Positions 1 through 6,480 of a stretch of DNA of 7,996 bases are shown one piece after another. Location: NCBI GenBank assembly GCA_030618675.1, contig JAUXCV010000064.1, positions 1-7,996 of the forward strand. The letters run 5' to 3'. The DNA is from Acidimicrobiia bacterium (GTDB lineage Bacteria > Actinomycetota > Acidimicrobiia > Spongiisociales > UBA5794). How positions within the stretch are numbered: the stretch's first letter is position 1; the number at the start of each line of letters is the position of its first letter. A program made the position numbers and the translations under genes. The notes below the pieces were generated by a model. That model was not told the DNA's origin, ran no database searches, and was given only the letters and a program-made list of their open reading frames with translations.

Positions 1-1536
1 AGGGAGCGGCCCCGAGTTTCCGATGCACGTGGTGCAGCCGTATCCGACCGTCCAGAAACCAACGGCCTCAAGATCGTCGAGCAGGCCGGCTGCGACGAGA
101 TAGTCGGTCACGACCTTGGATCCCGGTGCGAGCGACGTCTTCACCCACGGCTTGCGCGTGAGGCCGAGTTCGTTCGCCTTCCGAGCGACGAGGCCGGCTC
201 CGATCATGACATCCGGGTTGGACGTGTTCGTGCACGATGTGATCGCTGCGATCACCACGTCGCCGTCACCGAGTTCGAAGGTCTGCCCTTCATCGGTCAC
301 GGTGACGGTAGCGCCGGCAACCGATCCGTCCGGGCGCAACTCACCCTCGAGATCGCTGTGCCACTGCGTCTTCATCGCATCGAGTTCGATACGATCCTGC
401 GGTCGTTTCGGACCGGCAAGGGACGGAACGATCGTCCCGGGATCGAGCTCCAGATTCGAGCTGTAGGCGATGGCCCGACTCTCGTCGCGCCACATGCCCT
501 GTTCCTTGTAGTACTGCTCGACGGTGGCGATCAGAGCTTCATCGCGACCGGAGAGCCTCATGTAGTCGAGTGTTCGATCATCGACCGGGAAGAACCCGAC
601 GGTTGCGCCGTACTCCGGCGCCATGTTCGCGATAGTTGCCCGGTTCGCGACGGGCATGTCGTCGAGCGCCGGCCCGTAGTACTCAACGAACTTGCCGACG
701 ACACCGTGCGCTCGCAGGATCTCGGTGATCCGGAGCACGAGATCCGTTGCAGTCGCCCCATCCGGGAGCGTGCCGGTGAGACGGAAGCCGACGACCTCGG
801 GAAGCAGCATGTAGATCGGTTGACCGACCATGACCGCCTCGGCCTCGATGCCGCCGACGCCCCAACCGACGACGCCTAATCCATTGATCATCGTCGTGTG
901 CGAGTCGGTGCCGACCAGAGAGTCCGGATAGAGGGCACCGTCCCCGTCCCAGACGACCTTGGCGAGGTACTCGAGGTTGACCTGATGCACGATCCCGGTG
1001 GCCGGCGGCACCACCCGGAAATCGTCGAATGCCGACTGTCCCCACTTGAGGAACTCGTAGCGCTCCATGTTCCGCTCGAACTCCATCTCGGAGTTGATCC
1101 GAAGCGCGTCCGGAGAGTTGAACGCGTCGACCTGGACCGAGTGATCGACGACCAGATCGGCCGGAACCTGCGGGTTGACCTTGGCCGCGGATGCCTCGTC
1201 GCCGGTCATCCGCACGACCGCGGACCGCATCGCGGCAAGATCGACCACAGCCGGAACGCCGGTGAAGTCCTGCAGAACGACCCGGGCGGGCTTGTACGCG
1301 ATCTCCGTCTCCCCCACCCGCGTGGCGTCATAGCGAGCCACGGCCCGAACATCGGCGTCGGTAACGACACGCCCGTCGTGGTTCCTGAGCGCCGATTCGA
1401 GAAGAACCTTGATCGAGTACGGCAGTGTCTCAACGTCGCCGATGTCGCCCAGGGCGTCGAGGCGATAGATCACTCGTTCACCGAGTGGTGTGTCGATCGT
1501 ACGGCGTGCTCCGAAGGGATCGTGGGTATCGGTCAT
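1..1536 (-). CDS. acnA: Aconitate hydratase, N-terminal 512 codons (cut by left edge)
   Basis: The product interconverts citrate and isocitrate through cis-aconitate in the TCA cycle, in the cytoplasm. The frame is open from the ATG at 1536-1534 to the edge. Visible landmarks are LQDFTGVPAVVDLAAMR near residues 88-104, DSHTTM at 211-216, SCTNTS with Cys435, and GYGCTTC with Cys501 and Cys504. These three cysteines are the [4Fe-4S] ligands, and their numbers equal those I recall for E. coli AcnA. This argues for the AcnA/IRP1 type rather than AcnB. About 380-390 C-terminal residues, including the swivel domain, should lie beyond the edge if the length is typical (about 890-900). GAGG at 1544-1547, 7 nt before the ATG, supports the start. 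The gene diverges from the thioredoxin lipoprotein gene across 154 bp. Confidence 0.97.
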   Translation of the reverse strand, partial: MTDTHDPFGARRTIDTPLGERVIYRLDALGDIGDVETLPYSIKVLLESALRNHDGRVVTDADVRAVARYDATRVGETEIAYKPARVVLQDFTGVPAVVDLAAMRSAVVRMTGDEASAAKVNPQVPADLVVDHSVQVDAFNSPDALRINSEMEFERNMERYEFLKWGQSAFDDFRVVPPATGIVHQVNLEYLAKVVWDGDGALYPDSLVGTDSHTTMINGLGVVGWGVGGIEAEAVMVGQPIYMLLPEVVGFRLTGTLPDGATATDLVLRITEILRAHGVVGKFVEYYGPALDDMPVANRATIANMAPEYGATVGFFPVDDRTLDYMRLSGRDEALIATVEQYYKEQGMWRDESRAIAYSSNLELDPGTIVPSLAGPKRPQDRIELDAMKTQWHSDLEGELRPDGSVAGATVTVTDEGQTFELGDGDVVIAAITSCTNTSNPDVMIGAGLVARKANELGLTRKPWVKTSLAPGSKVVTDYLVAAGLLDDLEAVGFWTVGYGCTTCIGNSGPLP

Positions 1537-1678
1537 GGTGCGGCCTCGCAAACGTGTCGCGGTCGTGGTCGTGTCGATTCGAGGACATGATATCGGGGCC
1601 GCGGAGATGCCTCCTCCCGGTGCCTTGAGACACGGTTCTGGAGCGGCTTTCGGGCGGTCGATATCGGGTTCTGCTCAC

Positions 1679-1684
1679 TATCTT
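1679..1684 (+). promoter_or_regulatory. Candidate -10 box (TATCTT) for a leaderless start
   Basis: TATCTT fits the actinobacterial TANNNT -10 consensus and ends 6 nt before the ATG at 1691. No Shine-Dalgarno sequence is visible before that ATG. The spacing would put the transcript start at or next to the A of the ATG, giving a leaderless mRNA. No good -35 hexamer is seen. The call rests on motif and spacing only. Confidence 0.4.
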
Positions 1685-1690
1685 CCGACG

Positions 1691-2263
1691 ATGTCTTCGT
1701 CTCCTACTTCCGCCCGTCTTCGCACCATCTTCATGACGCTGCTCGTCGTTGTCTCGCTCGTCGGCGCGGCATGTTCGAGCGCGAATTCGTCATCCGGTGA
1801 TCTTCCCGACCTGGAGGACGTGCCGGGAGCTGAGGCGTCCTCTGAAGACGGAGACGAAGCACCCGATTTCACGGTGATGACCGTCGACGGAGCCGGATTC
1901 ACGCTCTCCAAGCACTTCGAGAACGACGGCCGCCCGGTATTCCTCAATATGTGGGCATCGTGGTGCCCTCCATGTCGGGACGAGATGCCCGACATCAACG
2001 CAGCATCGGAATCGCATGAGGACGTGAAGTTCATCGGTGTCGCAGCCAACGATGATCCCGTCGAATCTACCGCGTTCGCCACGTCGATCGACATCGGATA
2101 CACGATCGGATTCGATCCGAACGGAGACGTAGCCGGCGATTACAAAGTGGTCGGACTCCCCGCCTCGTACATCATCTCGGCCGACGGCGTGATCCTCGAA
2201 CGGATCTTCGGTTCAGTAACCGAAGCCGACATCGACGAGTTACTCAACAAGTGGTTCTCGTAG
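1691..2263 (+). CDS. TlpA/ResA-like thiol-disulfide oxidoreductase lipoprotein
   Basis: The 190-residue product is probably a membrane-tethered extracytoplasmic thioredoxin-fold protein that reduces or exchanges disulfides in exported proteins, as TlpA/ResA/CcmG relatives do. Residues 1-28 form a lipoprotein signal: Arg9 and Arg11, a hydrophobic run at 13-24, and the lipobox end VGAAC with Cys28 as the lipidated residue. An acidic Ser-rich linker (about 29-56) leads to the APDF entry of the redoxin domain. The active site is WCPPC with Cys92 and Cys95, and the cis-proline is in GLPASY (Pro157). The ATG at 1691 is preferred. The next ATG (1733) would leave no charged n-region, and an upstream extension would overlap the aconitase gene. 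No cytochrome c maturation genes are nearby, so the substrate is unknown. Its TAG stop is part of the first unit of a repeat array. Confidence 0.9.
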   Translation: MSSSPTSARLRTIFMTLLVVVSLVGAACSSANSSSGDLPDLEDVPGAEASSEDGDEAPDFTVMTVDGAGFTLSKHFENDGRPVFLNMWASWCPPCRDEMPDINAASESHEDVKFIGVAANDDPVESTAFATSIDIGYTIGFDPNGDVAGDYKVVGLPASYIISADGVILERIFGSVTEADIDELLNKWFS

Positions 2264-2327
2264 TCAGTAGTCAGTAGTCAGTAGTCAGTAGTCAGTGATG
2301 ATGTCCGCTACTCAGCTACTCAGCTAC
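2260..2327. repeat. Short tandem repeats: five GTAGTCA heptamers, then CTAC/TCAG octamers
   Basis: Five perfect copies of GTAGTCA run from 2260 to 2294. After 13 unrelated bases, CTAC-TCAG-CTAC-TCAG-CTAC follows at 2308-2327 with an 8-bp period. The first part has a GTAG core plus 3 bases, the second the inverse CTAC core plus 4 bases, so the two halves can pair imperfectly (GTAG with CTAC). The array fills nearly all of the 65-bp space between the convergent thioredoxin and crotonase genes. No ordinary GC-stem/T-tract terminator is seen there. Confidence 0.9.
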
Positions 2328-2328
2328 T

Positions 2329-3096
2329 TCAACAGCCCTTCCACTTCGGCTCGCGCTTGTCGAGGAACGCCCTGACACCTTCGGCGGCATCTTCCGTGGT
2401 CGCTACAGTTGTCAGACCGATGTGGAGATGGTCGAGGGCCGTGTCGAGGTCCATGTTCTCAACGGCGTAGAAGGCAGCCTTGCCGAGTGCGAGCGCTGCA
2501 GGGCTCTGTGAGACCAGAGCGTCAACCGTTTCCCCCACAGCATCGTCGAGTTCGTCACCGAGAACGACCCGGTTGATGATCCCGAGTTCGACCGCCTCCA
2601 CTGCACCGAAACGCCGTCCCGTCAGCATCATCTCAAGGAGGGGCCGTCGAGGGACGAGTGGCTGGAGCACCGCCGTGATCATCATGGGCCAGAGGCCTAC
2701 GGCGATCTCCGGCGTGCCGAACGTGGCGTGCTCAGATGCGATCGCTATGTCGCAACCCGCAACGAGTCCGAGTCCGCCACCGAGTGCGTGCCCGTTGACC
2801 CGACCGACCACCGGCTTCGGGCAGCGACGCATCCCGCGGATCAAGTCCGCGAGCGCGCCGCGTTCGCCGTGACCGGCCAGCGGTGCATCGACGAAACCAC
2901 CCGACAGGTCTCCGCCGGCCGAGAACACCCGATCACCGGCGCCGGTGACAACGACCACCCGCACGTCAACGTCGGCACAGGCGGTCTTCAGTGCCCCGCC
3001 CATCTCCGCCATCGCCTCGTTCGTGAGAGCGTTGCGGCGCTCAGGGTCGTCGATGGTGATGGTGGCAACCGGCCCATTCGTGGAGTAGCGGATCAT
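2329..3096 (-). CDS. Enoyl-CoA hydratase/isomerase (crotonase) family protein
   Basis: A 255-residue crotonase-fold protein of usual length, acting on an acyl-CoA thioester in the cytoplasm. Visible features are an N-terminal strand pair (VATITIDDPERRNAL, 10-24), the first oxyanion-hole segment FSAGGDL (58-64), the second HALGGGLG (103-110), CDIAIAS (115-121), and FGTPEIAVGL (126-135). Glu130 of TPEI aligns with the second catalytic Glu of rat mitochondrial hydratase (Glu164). The position of the first (Glu144, in GGGCEL) is Gly110 here, so classical two-glutamate hydration is doubtful; isomerase, lyase or another crotonase reaction is possible. The ATG at 3096 was chosen. A TTG seven codons upstream adds MPVTFLP from inside the repeat array and is unlikely. 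The gene stands alone: no other fatty-acid oxidation gene is in the window, so the substrate cannot be named. Confidence 0.92.
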   Translation of the reverse strand: MIRYSTNGPVATITIDDPERRNALTNEAMAEMGGALKTACADVDVRVVVVTGAGDRVFSAGGDLSGGFVDAPLAGHGERGALADLIRGMRRCPKPVVGRVNGHALGGGLGLVAGCDIAIASEHATFGTPEIAVGLWPMMITAVLQPLVPRRPLLEMMLTGRRFGAVEAVELGIINRVVLGDELDDAVGETVDALVSQSPAALALGKAAFYAVENMDLDTALDHLHIGLTTVATTEDAAEGVRAFLDKREPKWKGC

Positions 3097-3103
3097 GGGG
3101 AGG

Positions 3104-3109
3104 AAGGTA
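3104..3109 (-). promoter_or_regulatory. Candidate -10 box (TACCTT) for a leaderless crotonase transcript
   Basis: On the minus strand TACCTT fits TANNNT and lies 7 nt before the ATG at 3096. The intervening bases, CCTCCCC, are pyrimidine-rich and give no ribosome binding site. A weak -35-like TTGCCT lies 16 nt further up (plus coordinates 3126-3131), inside the heptamer array. This is motif and spacing evidence only. Confidence 0.4.
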
Positions 3110-3218
3110 ACAGGCAACAGACGACAGGCAACAGACGACAGACGACAGGCAACAGGCGCACACGGAGTACGGATACGGACTACGGACTACGGACTACGGA
3201 CGCCACTACGGACTACGG
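3107..3218. repeat. Composite heptamer array filling a divergent promoter region
   Basis: Almost every base belongs to a 7-bp unit. On the plus strand, 3107-3155 reads GTAACAG, GCAACAG, ACGACAG, GCAACAG, ACGACAG, ACGACAG, GCAACAG (consensus [AG]C[AG]ACAG). A 10-bp break (3156-3165) is followed by AGTACGG, ATACGG (6 bp), three ACTACGG (3179-3199), the 5-bp remnant ACGCC, and two more ACTACGG (3205-3218). ACTACGG on the minus strand is a rotation of TAGTCCG, one base from the TAGTCAG unit near 2260. The array lies between the start codons of the crotonase (-) and DUF5317 (+) genes. Confidence 0.92.
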
Positions 3219-3219
3219 T
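3214..3219 (+). promoter_or_regulatory. Candidate -10 box (TACGGT) made by the last repeat unit
   Basis: TACGGT fits TANNNT and ends 8 nt before the ATG at 3228. Five of its six bases come from the last ACTACGG heptamer. No Shine-Dalgarno is present before the ATG, so a leaderless start is plausible. Every earlier ACTACGG unit gives TACGGA or TACGGT-like near matches, so the box may be fortuitous. Confidence 0.35.
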
Positions 3220-3227
3220 TAGCACCA

Positions 3228-3788
3228 ATGCTCTGGATGCTGCTTGTGCTTGTCATTGCGATCCTCGTCGGGCTCGCGCGGGGGGGAAAGCTCTCGAACC
3301 TGACGGAGATCGGCGTTCGCGCTTGGTGGCTGCTCTTCATCGGATTCGGAATCCAACTCGTTGCCACATTCCTCCCCCGTTCGACCCACGATCTTGCCGT
3401 GGGTTTGATCCTCGGATCGTACGTTCCACTCCTGGTCTTCGTCTGGCTCAACCGACAGATGGCCGGCCTCTGGGTCGCCGGTATCGGCATCCTCATGAAC
3501 TTCACCGTCATCGCTGCCAACGGCGCTATGCCGGTGATGCTCGAGGCGGTGAGATTGGCCGGGGGATCGGCGGACGTGATCCTGGGAGCGAAACACGTGA
3601 TCCTCACCGAAGAGACCCATCTGGCGTTCCTCGCCGACATCATCCCGCTCCCGCGCAGCGTCATCTCGATGGGGGACGTGTTCCTCGCTCTCGGCGTCGG
3701 CGTGTTCCTCGAAGACCAGATCCGTCGCCCGGTCCGGCTCTTCGCTCACGGCGTTGAGGGTACGCCGGGGTCCGCTGCCGATCGCTGA
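3228..3788 (+). CDS. DUF5317 family integral membrane protein
   Basis: A 186-residue membrane protein of unknown function. Predicted membrane segments are at about 2-17, 33-50, 56-74, 79-97 and 143-161. Family-like conserved features are the N98-G-A-M-P102 turn after the fourth segment, K122-H123 in the following loop, HLAFLADIIPLP (131-142), and the S-x-GD pair (G149, D150) opening the last helix. A short basic tail ends the protein. The DUF5317 assignment is from recognition of this pattern, not a search. The start is the first ATG after the heptamer array and has no Shine-Dalgarno sequence. The gene converges on the HD-GYP operon with a 39-bp gap that shows no clear terminator. No function is proposed. 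Confidence 0.8.
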   Translation: MLWMLLVLVIAILVGLARGGKLSNLTEIGVRAWWLLFIGFGIQLVATFLPRSTHDLAVGLILGSYVPLLVFVWLNRQMAGLWVAGIGILMNFTVIAANGAMPVMLEAVRLAGGSADVILGAKHVILTEETHLAFLADIIPLPRSVISMGDVFLALGVGVFLEDQIRRPVRLFAHGVEGTPGSAADR

Positions 3789-3827
3789 CGAACCGGTCGG
3801 TGGCCGGGGGACGTGTCGCGCACGCTC

Positions 3828-5042
3828 CTACGCTGCGATCACGCCTCTCTGAACGAGGACCCGCCGCAGCGAGGCCGATACCTCGGGGTCGAAGTCGTAG
3901 GCGGACCCCCGGTGGATCCGCTCGAGGCCTTCGAGCGGTGATAGGTGCATCTCGTACACGGCCTGGTCGTAGGCACTTGCGACCTTGATGATCTTCGAGA
4001 TCATCGGAACGTCCGGATCCGTCGCCTCCCCGGGGCGCCGGAACGGGCTGTGCTGCATGCGAACGTATTCCGACACCTCCTGGAGATGGGGAGCCTCGGC
4101 GATGATCTGTGCACCCCAAAGAGCGACGTCCTCATCCGTGTATCCGGCCTGGAGGATCGCTGGTTCGGTCAGCGTGATGAGACCGACGTCATGCATCAGC
4201 GCGGCGTATTCCAGTTCGATCACGTCGTCGGGATGAAGGCCGATCTCGCGAGCTATCGACACCGCGAGGTCGGCGGTTCGCGTGGAGTGTCCGCGAGGGG
4301 CAAGATCGGCGACCTCCGGGATCTGGGCGAGAGCCCGGATCATCTGACCGTAGGTGACACGAGTCGAGTGGTATCGCACGAATGCCAGGTGGCCGAAGGC
4401 ATACGGAAGGATCGCTATCGGGAACGCCCAGATGCCCATCAGCGGCCACGTCATTCCGAACAGGGCGCCGGCGGTGAAGATCGACAGGGCGACGGTCCAA
4501 TCCTCGAGCGAACGCAGCCACAGGTAGCGCGAGGCGAGATCCTCGCGCTCGATACCGACCCACGCAGAAACGAGCGCTCGCAGGACGAACCACACAACGC
4601 CGCCCGCAGCAATCGAGAGCAACTGAACCCATGCGAGCGGCAGCGACGACCCAGAGAGACCGGTCAGCATCAGTGAAGCTACGAGTCCGAAGATAAGCAT
4701 CGAGATGGATTCGGCCACGTAGTCGGAGTCTCTGTCGTCCCCCGACCGTCGGCGAAGCACCACCCACCCGCCGACGAGTCCAGCCGAGTAGGCAGCCATC
4801 ACGGCCGCAGTACCGGGGAGGAGGATCACGGCAGCGACCGCCGGTCCAATCGCAAGGTTGATACGTCTGCCCGACGGTGTCGGGACAGATAGGTGGTGCA
4901 TGCCGGCGATAGCGGCGGCCCAGAGCAGGACAGCGACCCATTCATCGCCGGAACGAACGATGAGAGCGAACGCCACCGCGCCGAGCACCGTGATCACCCC
5001 GAGCAGGATGAGTGAGAGCCGGTGGAGCCGCGATTCAGCCAT
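3828..5042 (-). CDS. Membrane protein with degenerate HD-GYP domain
   Basis: The 404-residue product has an N-terminal membrane region (hydrophobic runs between about 10 and 220) and a C-terminal HD-GYP-like domain. Retained: GHSTRTADLA (His252), MHDVGL (His284, Asp285) and the family's FDPEV near the end. Lost relative to active HD-GYP proteins: the Lys of HDxGK is Leu288, the HPxxG histidine is absent (VALWGAQII), the HH pair is Gln330-His331, the DGxGYP loop is replaced by SPFRRPG, and the VAD aspartate is a Ser (VASAYD). Several metal ligands are therefore missing and phosphodiesterase activity is unlikely; a sensing or partner role is inferred. Membrane topology resembles the upstream gene, suggesting an old tandem duplication. 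The gene overlaps the upstream stop by 8 nt, so translation is probably coupled. A GTG at 5051 is an alternative start. Confidence 0.88.
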   Translation of the reverse strand: MAESRLHRLSLILLGVITVLGAVAFALIVRSGDEWVAVLLWAAAIAGMHHLSVPTPSGRRINLAIGPAVAAVILLPGTAAVMAAYSAGLVGGWVVLRRRSGDDRDSDYVAESISMLIFGLVASLMLTGLSGSSLPLAWVQLLSIAAGGVVWFVLRALVSAWVGIEREDLASRYLWLRSLEDWTVALSIFTAGALFGMTWPLMGIWAFPIAILPYAFGHLAFVRYHSTRVTYGQMIRALAQIPEVADLAPRGHSTRTADLAVSIAREIGLHPDDVIELEYAALMHDVGLITLTEPAILQAGYTDEDVALWGAQIIAEAPHLQEVSEYVRMQHSPFRRPGEATDPDVPMISKIIKVASAYDQAVYEMHLSPLEGLERIHRGSAYDFDPEVSASLRRVLVQRGVIAA

Positions 5043-6468
5043 TGTCGACACCCTCCGCTACTGGAGCCGGAGTTAGGTCCCGGTCGACGATCTGATCGGT
5101 CTCGAGAATCTCGTCAAGGCCTTCTTCGGCGATATCACGGGCTTCGTCGTCGGTGCGTTCGATCTTCGATCCGTAGCTGCGGCCCGAGTCCTCCATGGCC
5201 TCGATGAACGCTTCGACAACCTCGGGGTCGAACTGGGTACCGGCGTGGCGGCGTAGCTCCGCATATGCGTACGGCTGGGTGAGGGCGACGCGATAGGAGC
5301 GAGTCGATGTGATGGCGTCGAAGGTGTCGGCAACGGCGAGGATGCAGGCCTCCTTCGATGGCGTGTCTCCGTGCTCGTGCCCGGTGCCGTGGTAGCCGTT
5401 GCCGTCGTAATGGGCGTGATGATTCGAAGCGATCTCGACCATGGGTTGCAGGAAGTCGACGTCCTTGAGCAGATCTTCAACGAAGTGAACGTGCATCTGC
5501 ATCGCCTCGTACTCCTCCTCGGTGAGGCGAGAACGCTTGCGGATGAGTTCGCGGGGAACGGCGAGCTTGCCAACATCGTGAATGAGAGCCGCCCATCGGA
5601 GGCGTTCGAGTTGCGTGCCGTCGAGTCCCATCTGTATCCCGATCATCTCGGCGAAGTAGGCGACCCGCTCGGTGTGACCCCGCGTGTAGCGATCCTTGGC
5701 TTCGAGCGCCTTGATGAATCCCCGGATCGTGGATTCCTGAGCCTCGCGAAGCCGCGCATACGACTCGAAGGCCATGTACCCGGCCAGGAACACCACGGCG
5801 ATGAGCGGAAGTGCCGCGGTGCCGATGGTGAGGTACGTGGCACCGAGCAATCCACCGAGGAAGCCCATCCCGATCTCCGGGACCATGATCTGTGCCATGT
5901 TGGACCACGGGCGAACCCCCATTCGCCCATAGACCCTGCTGACGATGAACAGCACCATCCGGTAGTTGACCAAGGCGTACGCGATCGAAGCCAGGGCCGA
6001 CCCGAGAGCGATCCGTAGAAGACCGGTATCAAGCACCGGAGTACCGGGAGCAACACCGATGCTCAGGACGAGCGAGAGAACCGTGGTGGCCGCTGCGGCG
6101 GAAGCGACCAGTTGACCGAAGTTGACAATCGGCTGGAACCAGTCGTGCCGGCGGATGTCGATCGGCGTGACGACCGCGAGCGCCGCCATGGTCGTACCTC
6201 CCACGATCGCACTCTCCGGGCCGAAGATGACCGCTGCGGCCAGCAAGATCATGATCGACGGGCTGGCGTAGAGGCGGTCATTGACTTCAACCGAGTGCCA
6301 CTCGAAGTACACGAATGCCGCTGCGAACAGTACCCACAGGAGAGGGTTCGGGAACGTCTGCCATGGCACCCAGATAACGGCGGCCAGGATGACGGATCCG
6401 AGCGCGCCGAAGCCTGCCGCCAATCGGACCTTCGTTCTGTGCTGTCGCTGGACCGCAGCCCGTGACAT
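5035..6468 (-). CDS. Membrane-anchored HD-GYP domain protein, probable cyclic-di-GMP phosphodiesterase
   Basis: The 477-residue product has about six to seven hydrophobic segments in residues 15-235, a helical linker (about 233-255), an HD-GYP domain (about 250-430) and an acidic tail. HD-GYP enzymes hydrolyse c-di-GMP at a metal centre on the cytoplasmic side. The ligand set is complete: Glu256 in LEAKD, His265 in RGHTERV, His297-Asp298 and Lys301 in HDVGK, His326, His350-His351, and Asp381 in AVADTFDAI. The signature is unusual: the usual HHExxDGxGYP reads HHAHYDGNGYHG (350-361), so the Glu after HH is Ala and the Pro of GYP is His360. The membrane region may sense a ligand, but it was not matched to a named sensor family. 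It is the first gene of a two-gene operon and overlaps the next by 8 nt. Confidence 0.92.
   Translation of the reverse strand: MSRAAVQRQHRTKVRLAAGFGALGSVILAAVIWVPWQTFPNPLLWVLFAAAFVYFEWHSVEVNDRLYASPSIMILLAAAVIFGPESAIVGGTTMAALAVVTPIDIRRHDWFQPIVNFGQLVASAAAATTVLSLVLSIGVAPGTPVLDTGLLRIALGSALASIAYALVNYRMVLFIVSRVYGRMGVRPWSNMAQIMVPEIGMGFLGGLLGATYLTIGTAALPLIAVVFLAGYMAFESYARLREAQESTIRGFIKALEAKDRYTRGHTERVAYFAEMIGIQMGLDGTQLERLRWAALIHDVGKLAVPRELIRKRSRLTEEEYEAMQMHVHFVEDLLKDVDFLQPMVEIASNHHAHYDGNGYHGTGHEHGDTPSKEACILAVADTFDAITSTRSYRVALTQPYAYAELRRHAGTQFDPEVVEAFIEAMEDSGRSYGSKIERTDDEARDIAEEGLDEILETDQIVDRDLTPAPVAEGVDNG
5051..5056 (-). promoter_or_regulatory. Ribosome binding site GGAGGG deciding the start of the degenerate HD-GYP gene
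   Basis: GGAGGG on the minus strand lies 8 nt before the ATG at 5042. It abuts and overlaps the GTG at 5051, so it cannot serve that codon. It sits inside the last codons of the upstream HD-GYP gene, whose TGA is at 5037-5035. Confidence 0.7.
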
Positions 6469-6473
6469 GTCGT

Positions 6474-6478
6474 CTCCC
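6474..6478 (-). promoter_or_regulatory. Ribosome binding site GGGAG deciding the HD-GYP start
   Basis: GGGAG lies 5 nt before the ATG at 6468 on the minus strand. An in-frame ATG at 6480 would add only MGDD and has a pyrimidine-rich region upstream, so 6468 is preferred. Longer in-frame extension up to 6690 is Ser/Arg/Pro-rich, unlike the protein, and is rejected. Confidence 0.65.
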
Positions 6479-6480
6479 AT

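Noticed and set aside
116..1590. Plus-strand open frames of 116-230 codons
   Set aside because: They lie antisense to a clearly recognisable aconitase with all three cluster cysteines, and their sequences are Arg/Asp-rich with no family features.
1589..1668. Direct repeat GATATCGGG at 1589-1597 and 1660-1668 in the divergent region before aconitase
   Set aside because: Two 9-bp copies 71 bp apart could be operator half-sites, but neither extends into a recognisable binding motif and the evidence is too thin.
1490..1690. 67-codon N-terminal extension of the thioredoxin lipoprotein
   Set aside because: It would overlap the aconitase start and bury the lipoprotein signal peptide about 80 residues inside the protein.
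3107..3218. CRISPR array
   Set aside because: Units are only 7 bp and directly adjoin with no unique spacers, and no cas genes are present.
3789..3827. Terminator between the convergent DUF5317 and HD-GYP operons
   Set aside because: Only a 4-bp CCGG self-pairing with no T-tract is visible, which is too weak to call.
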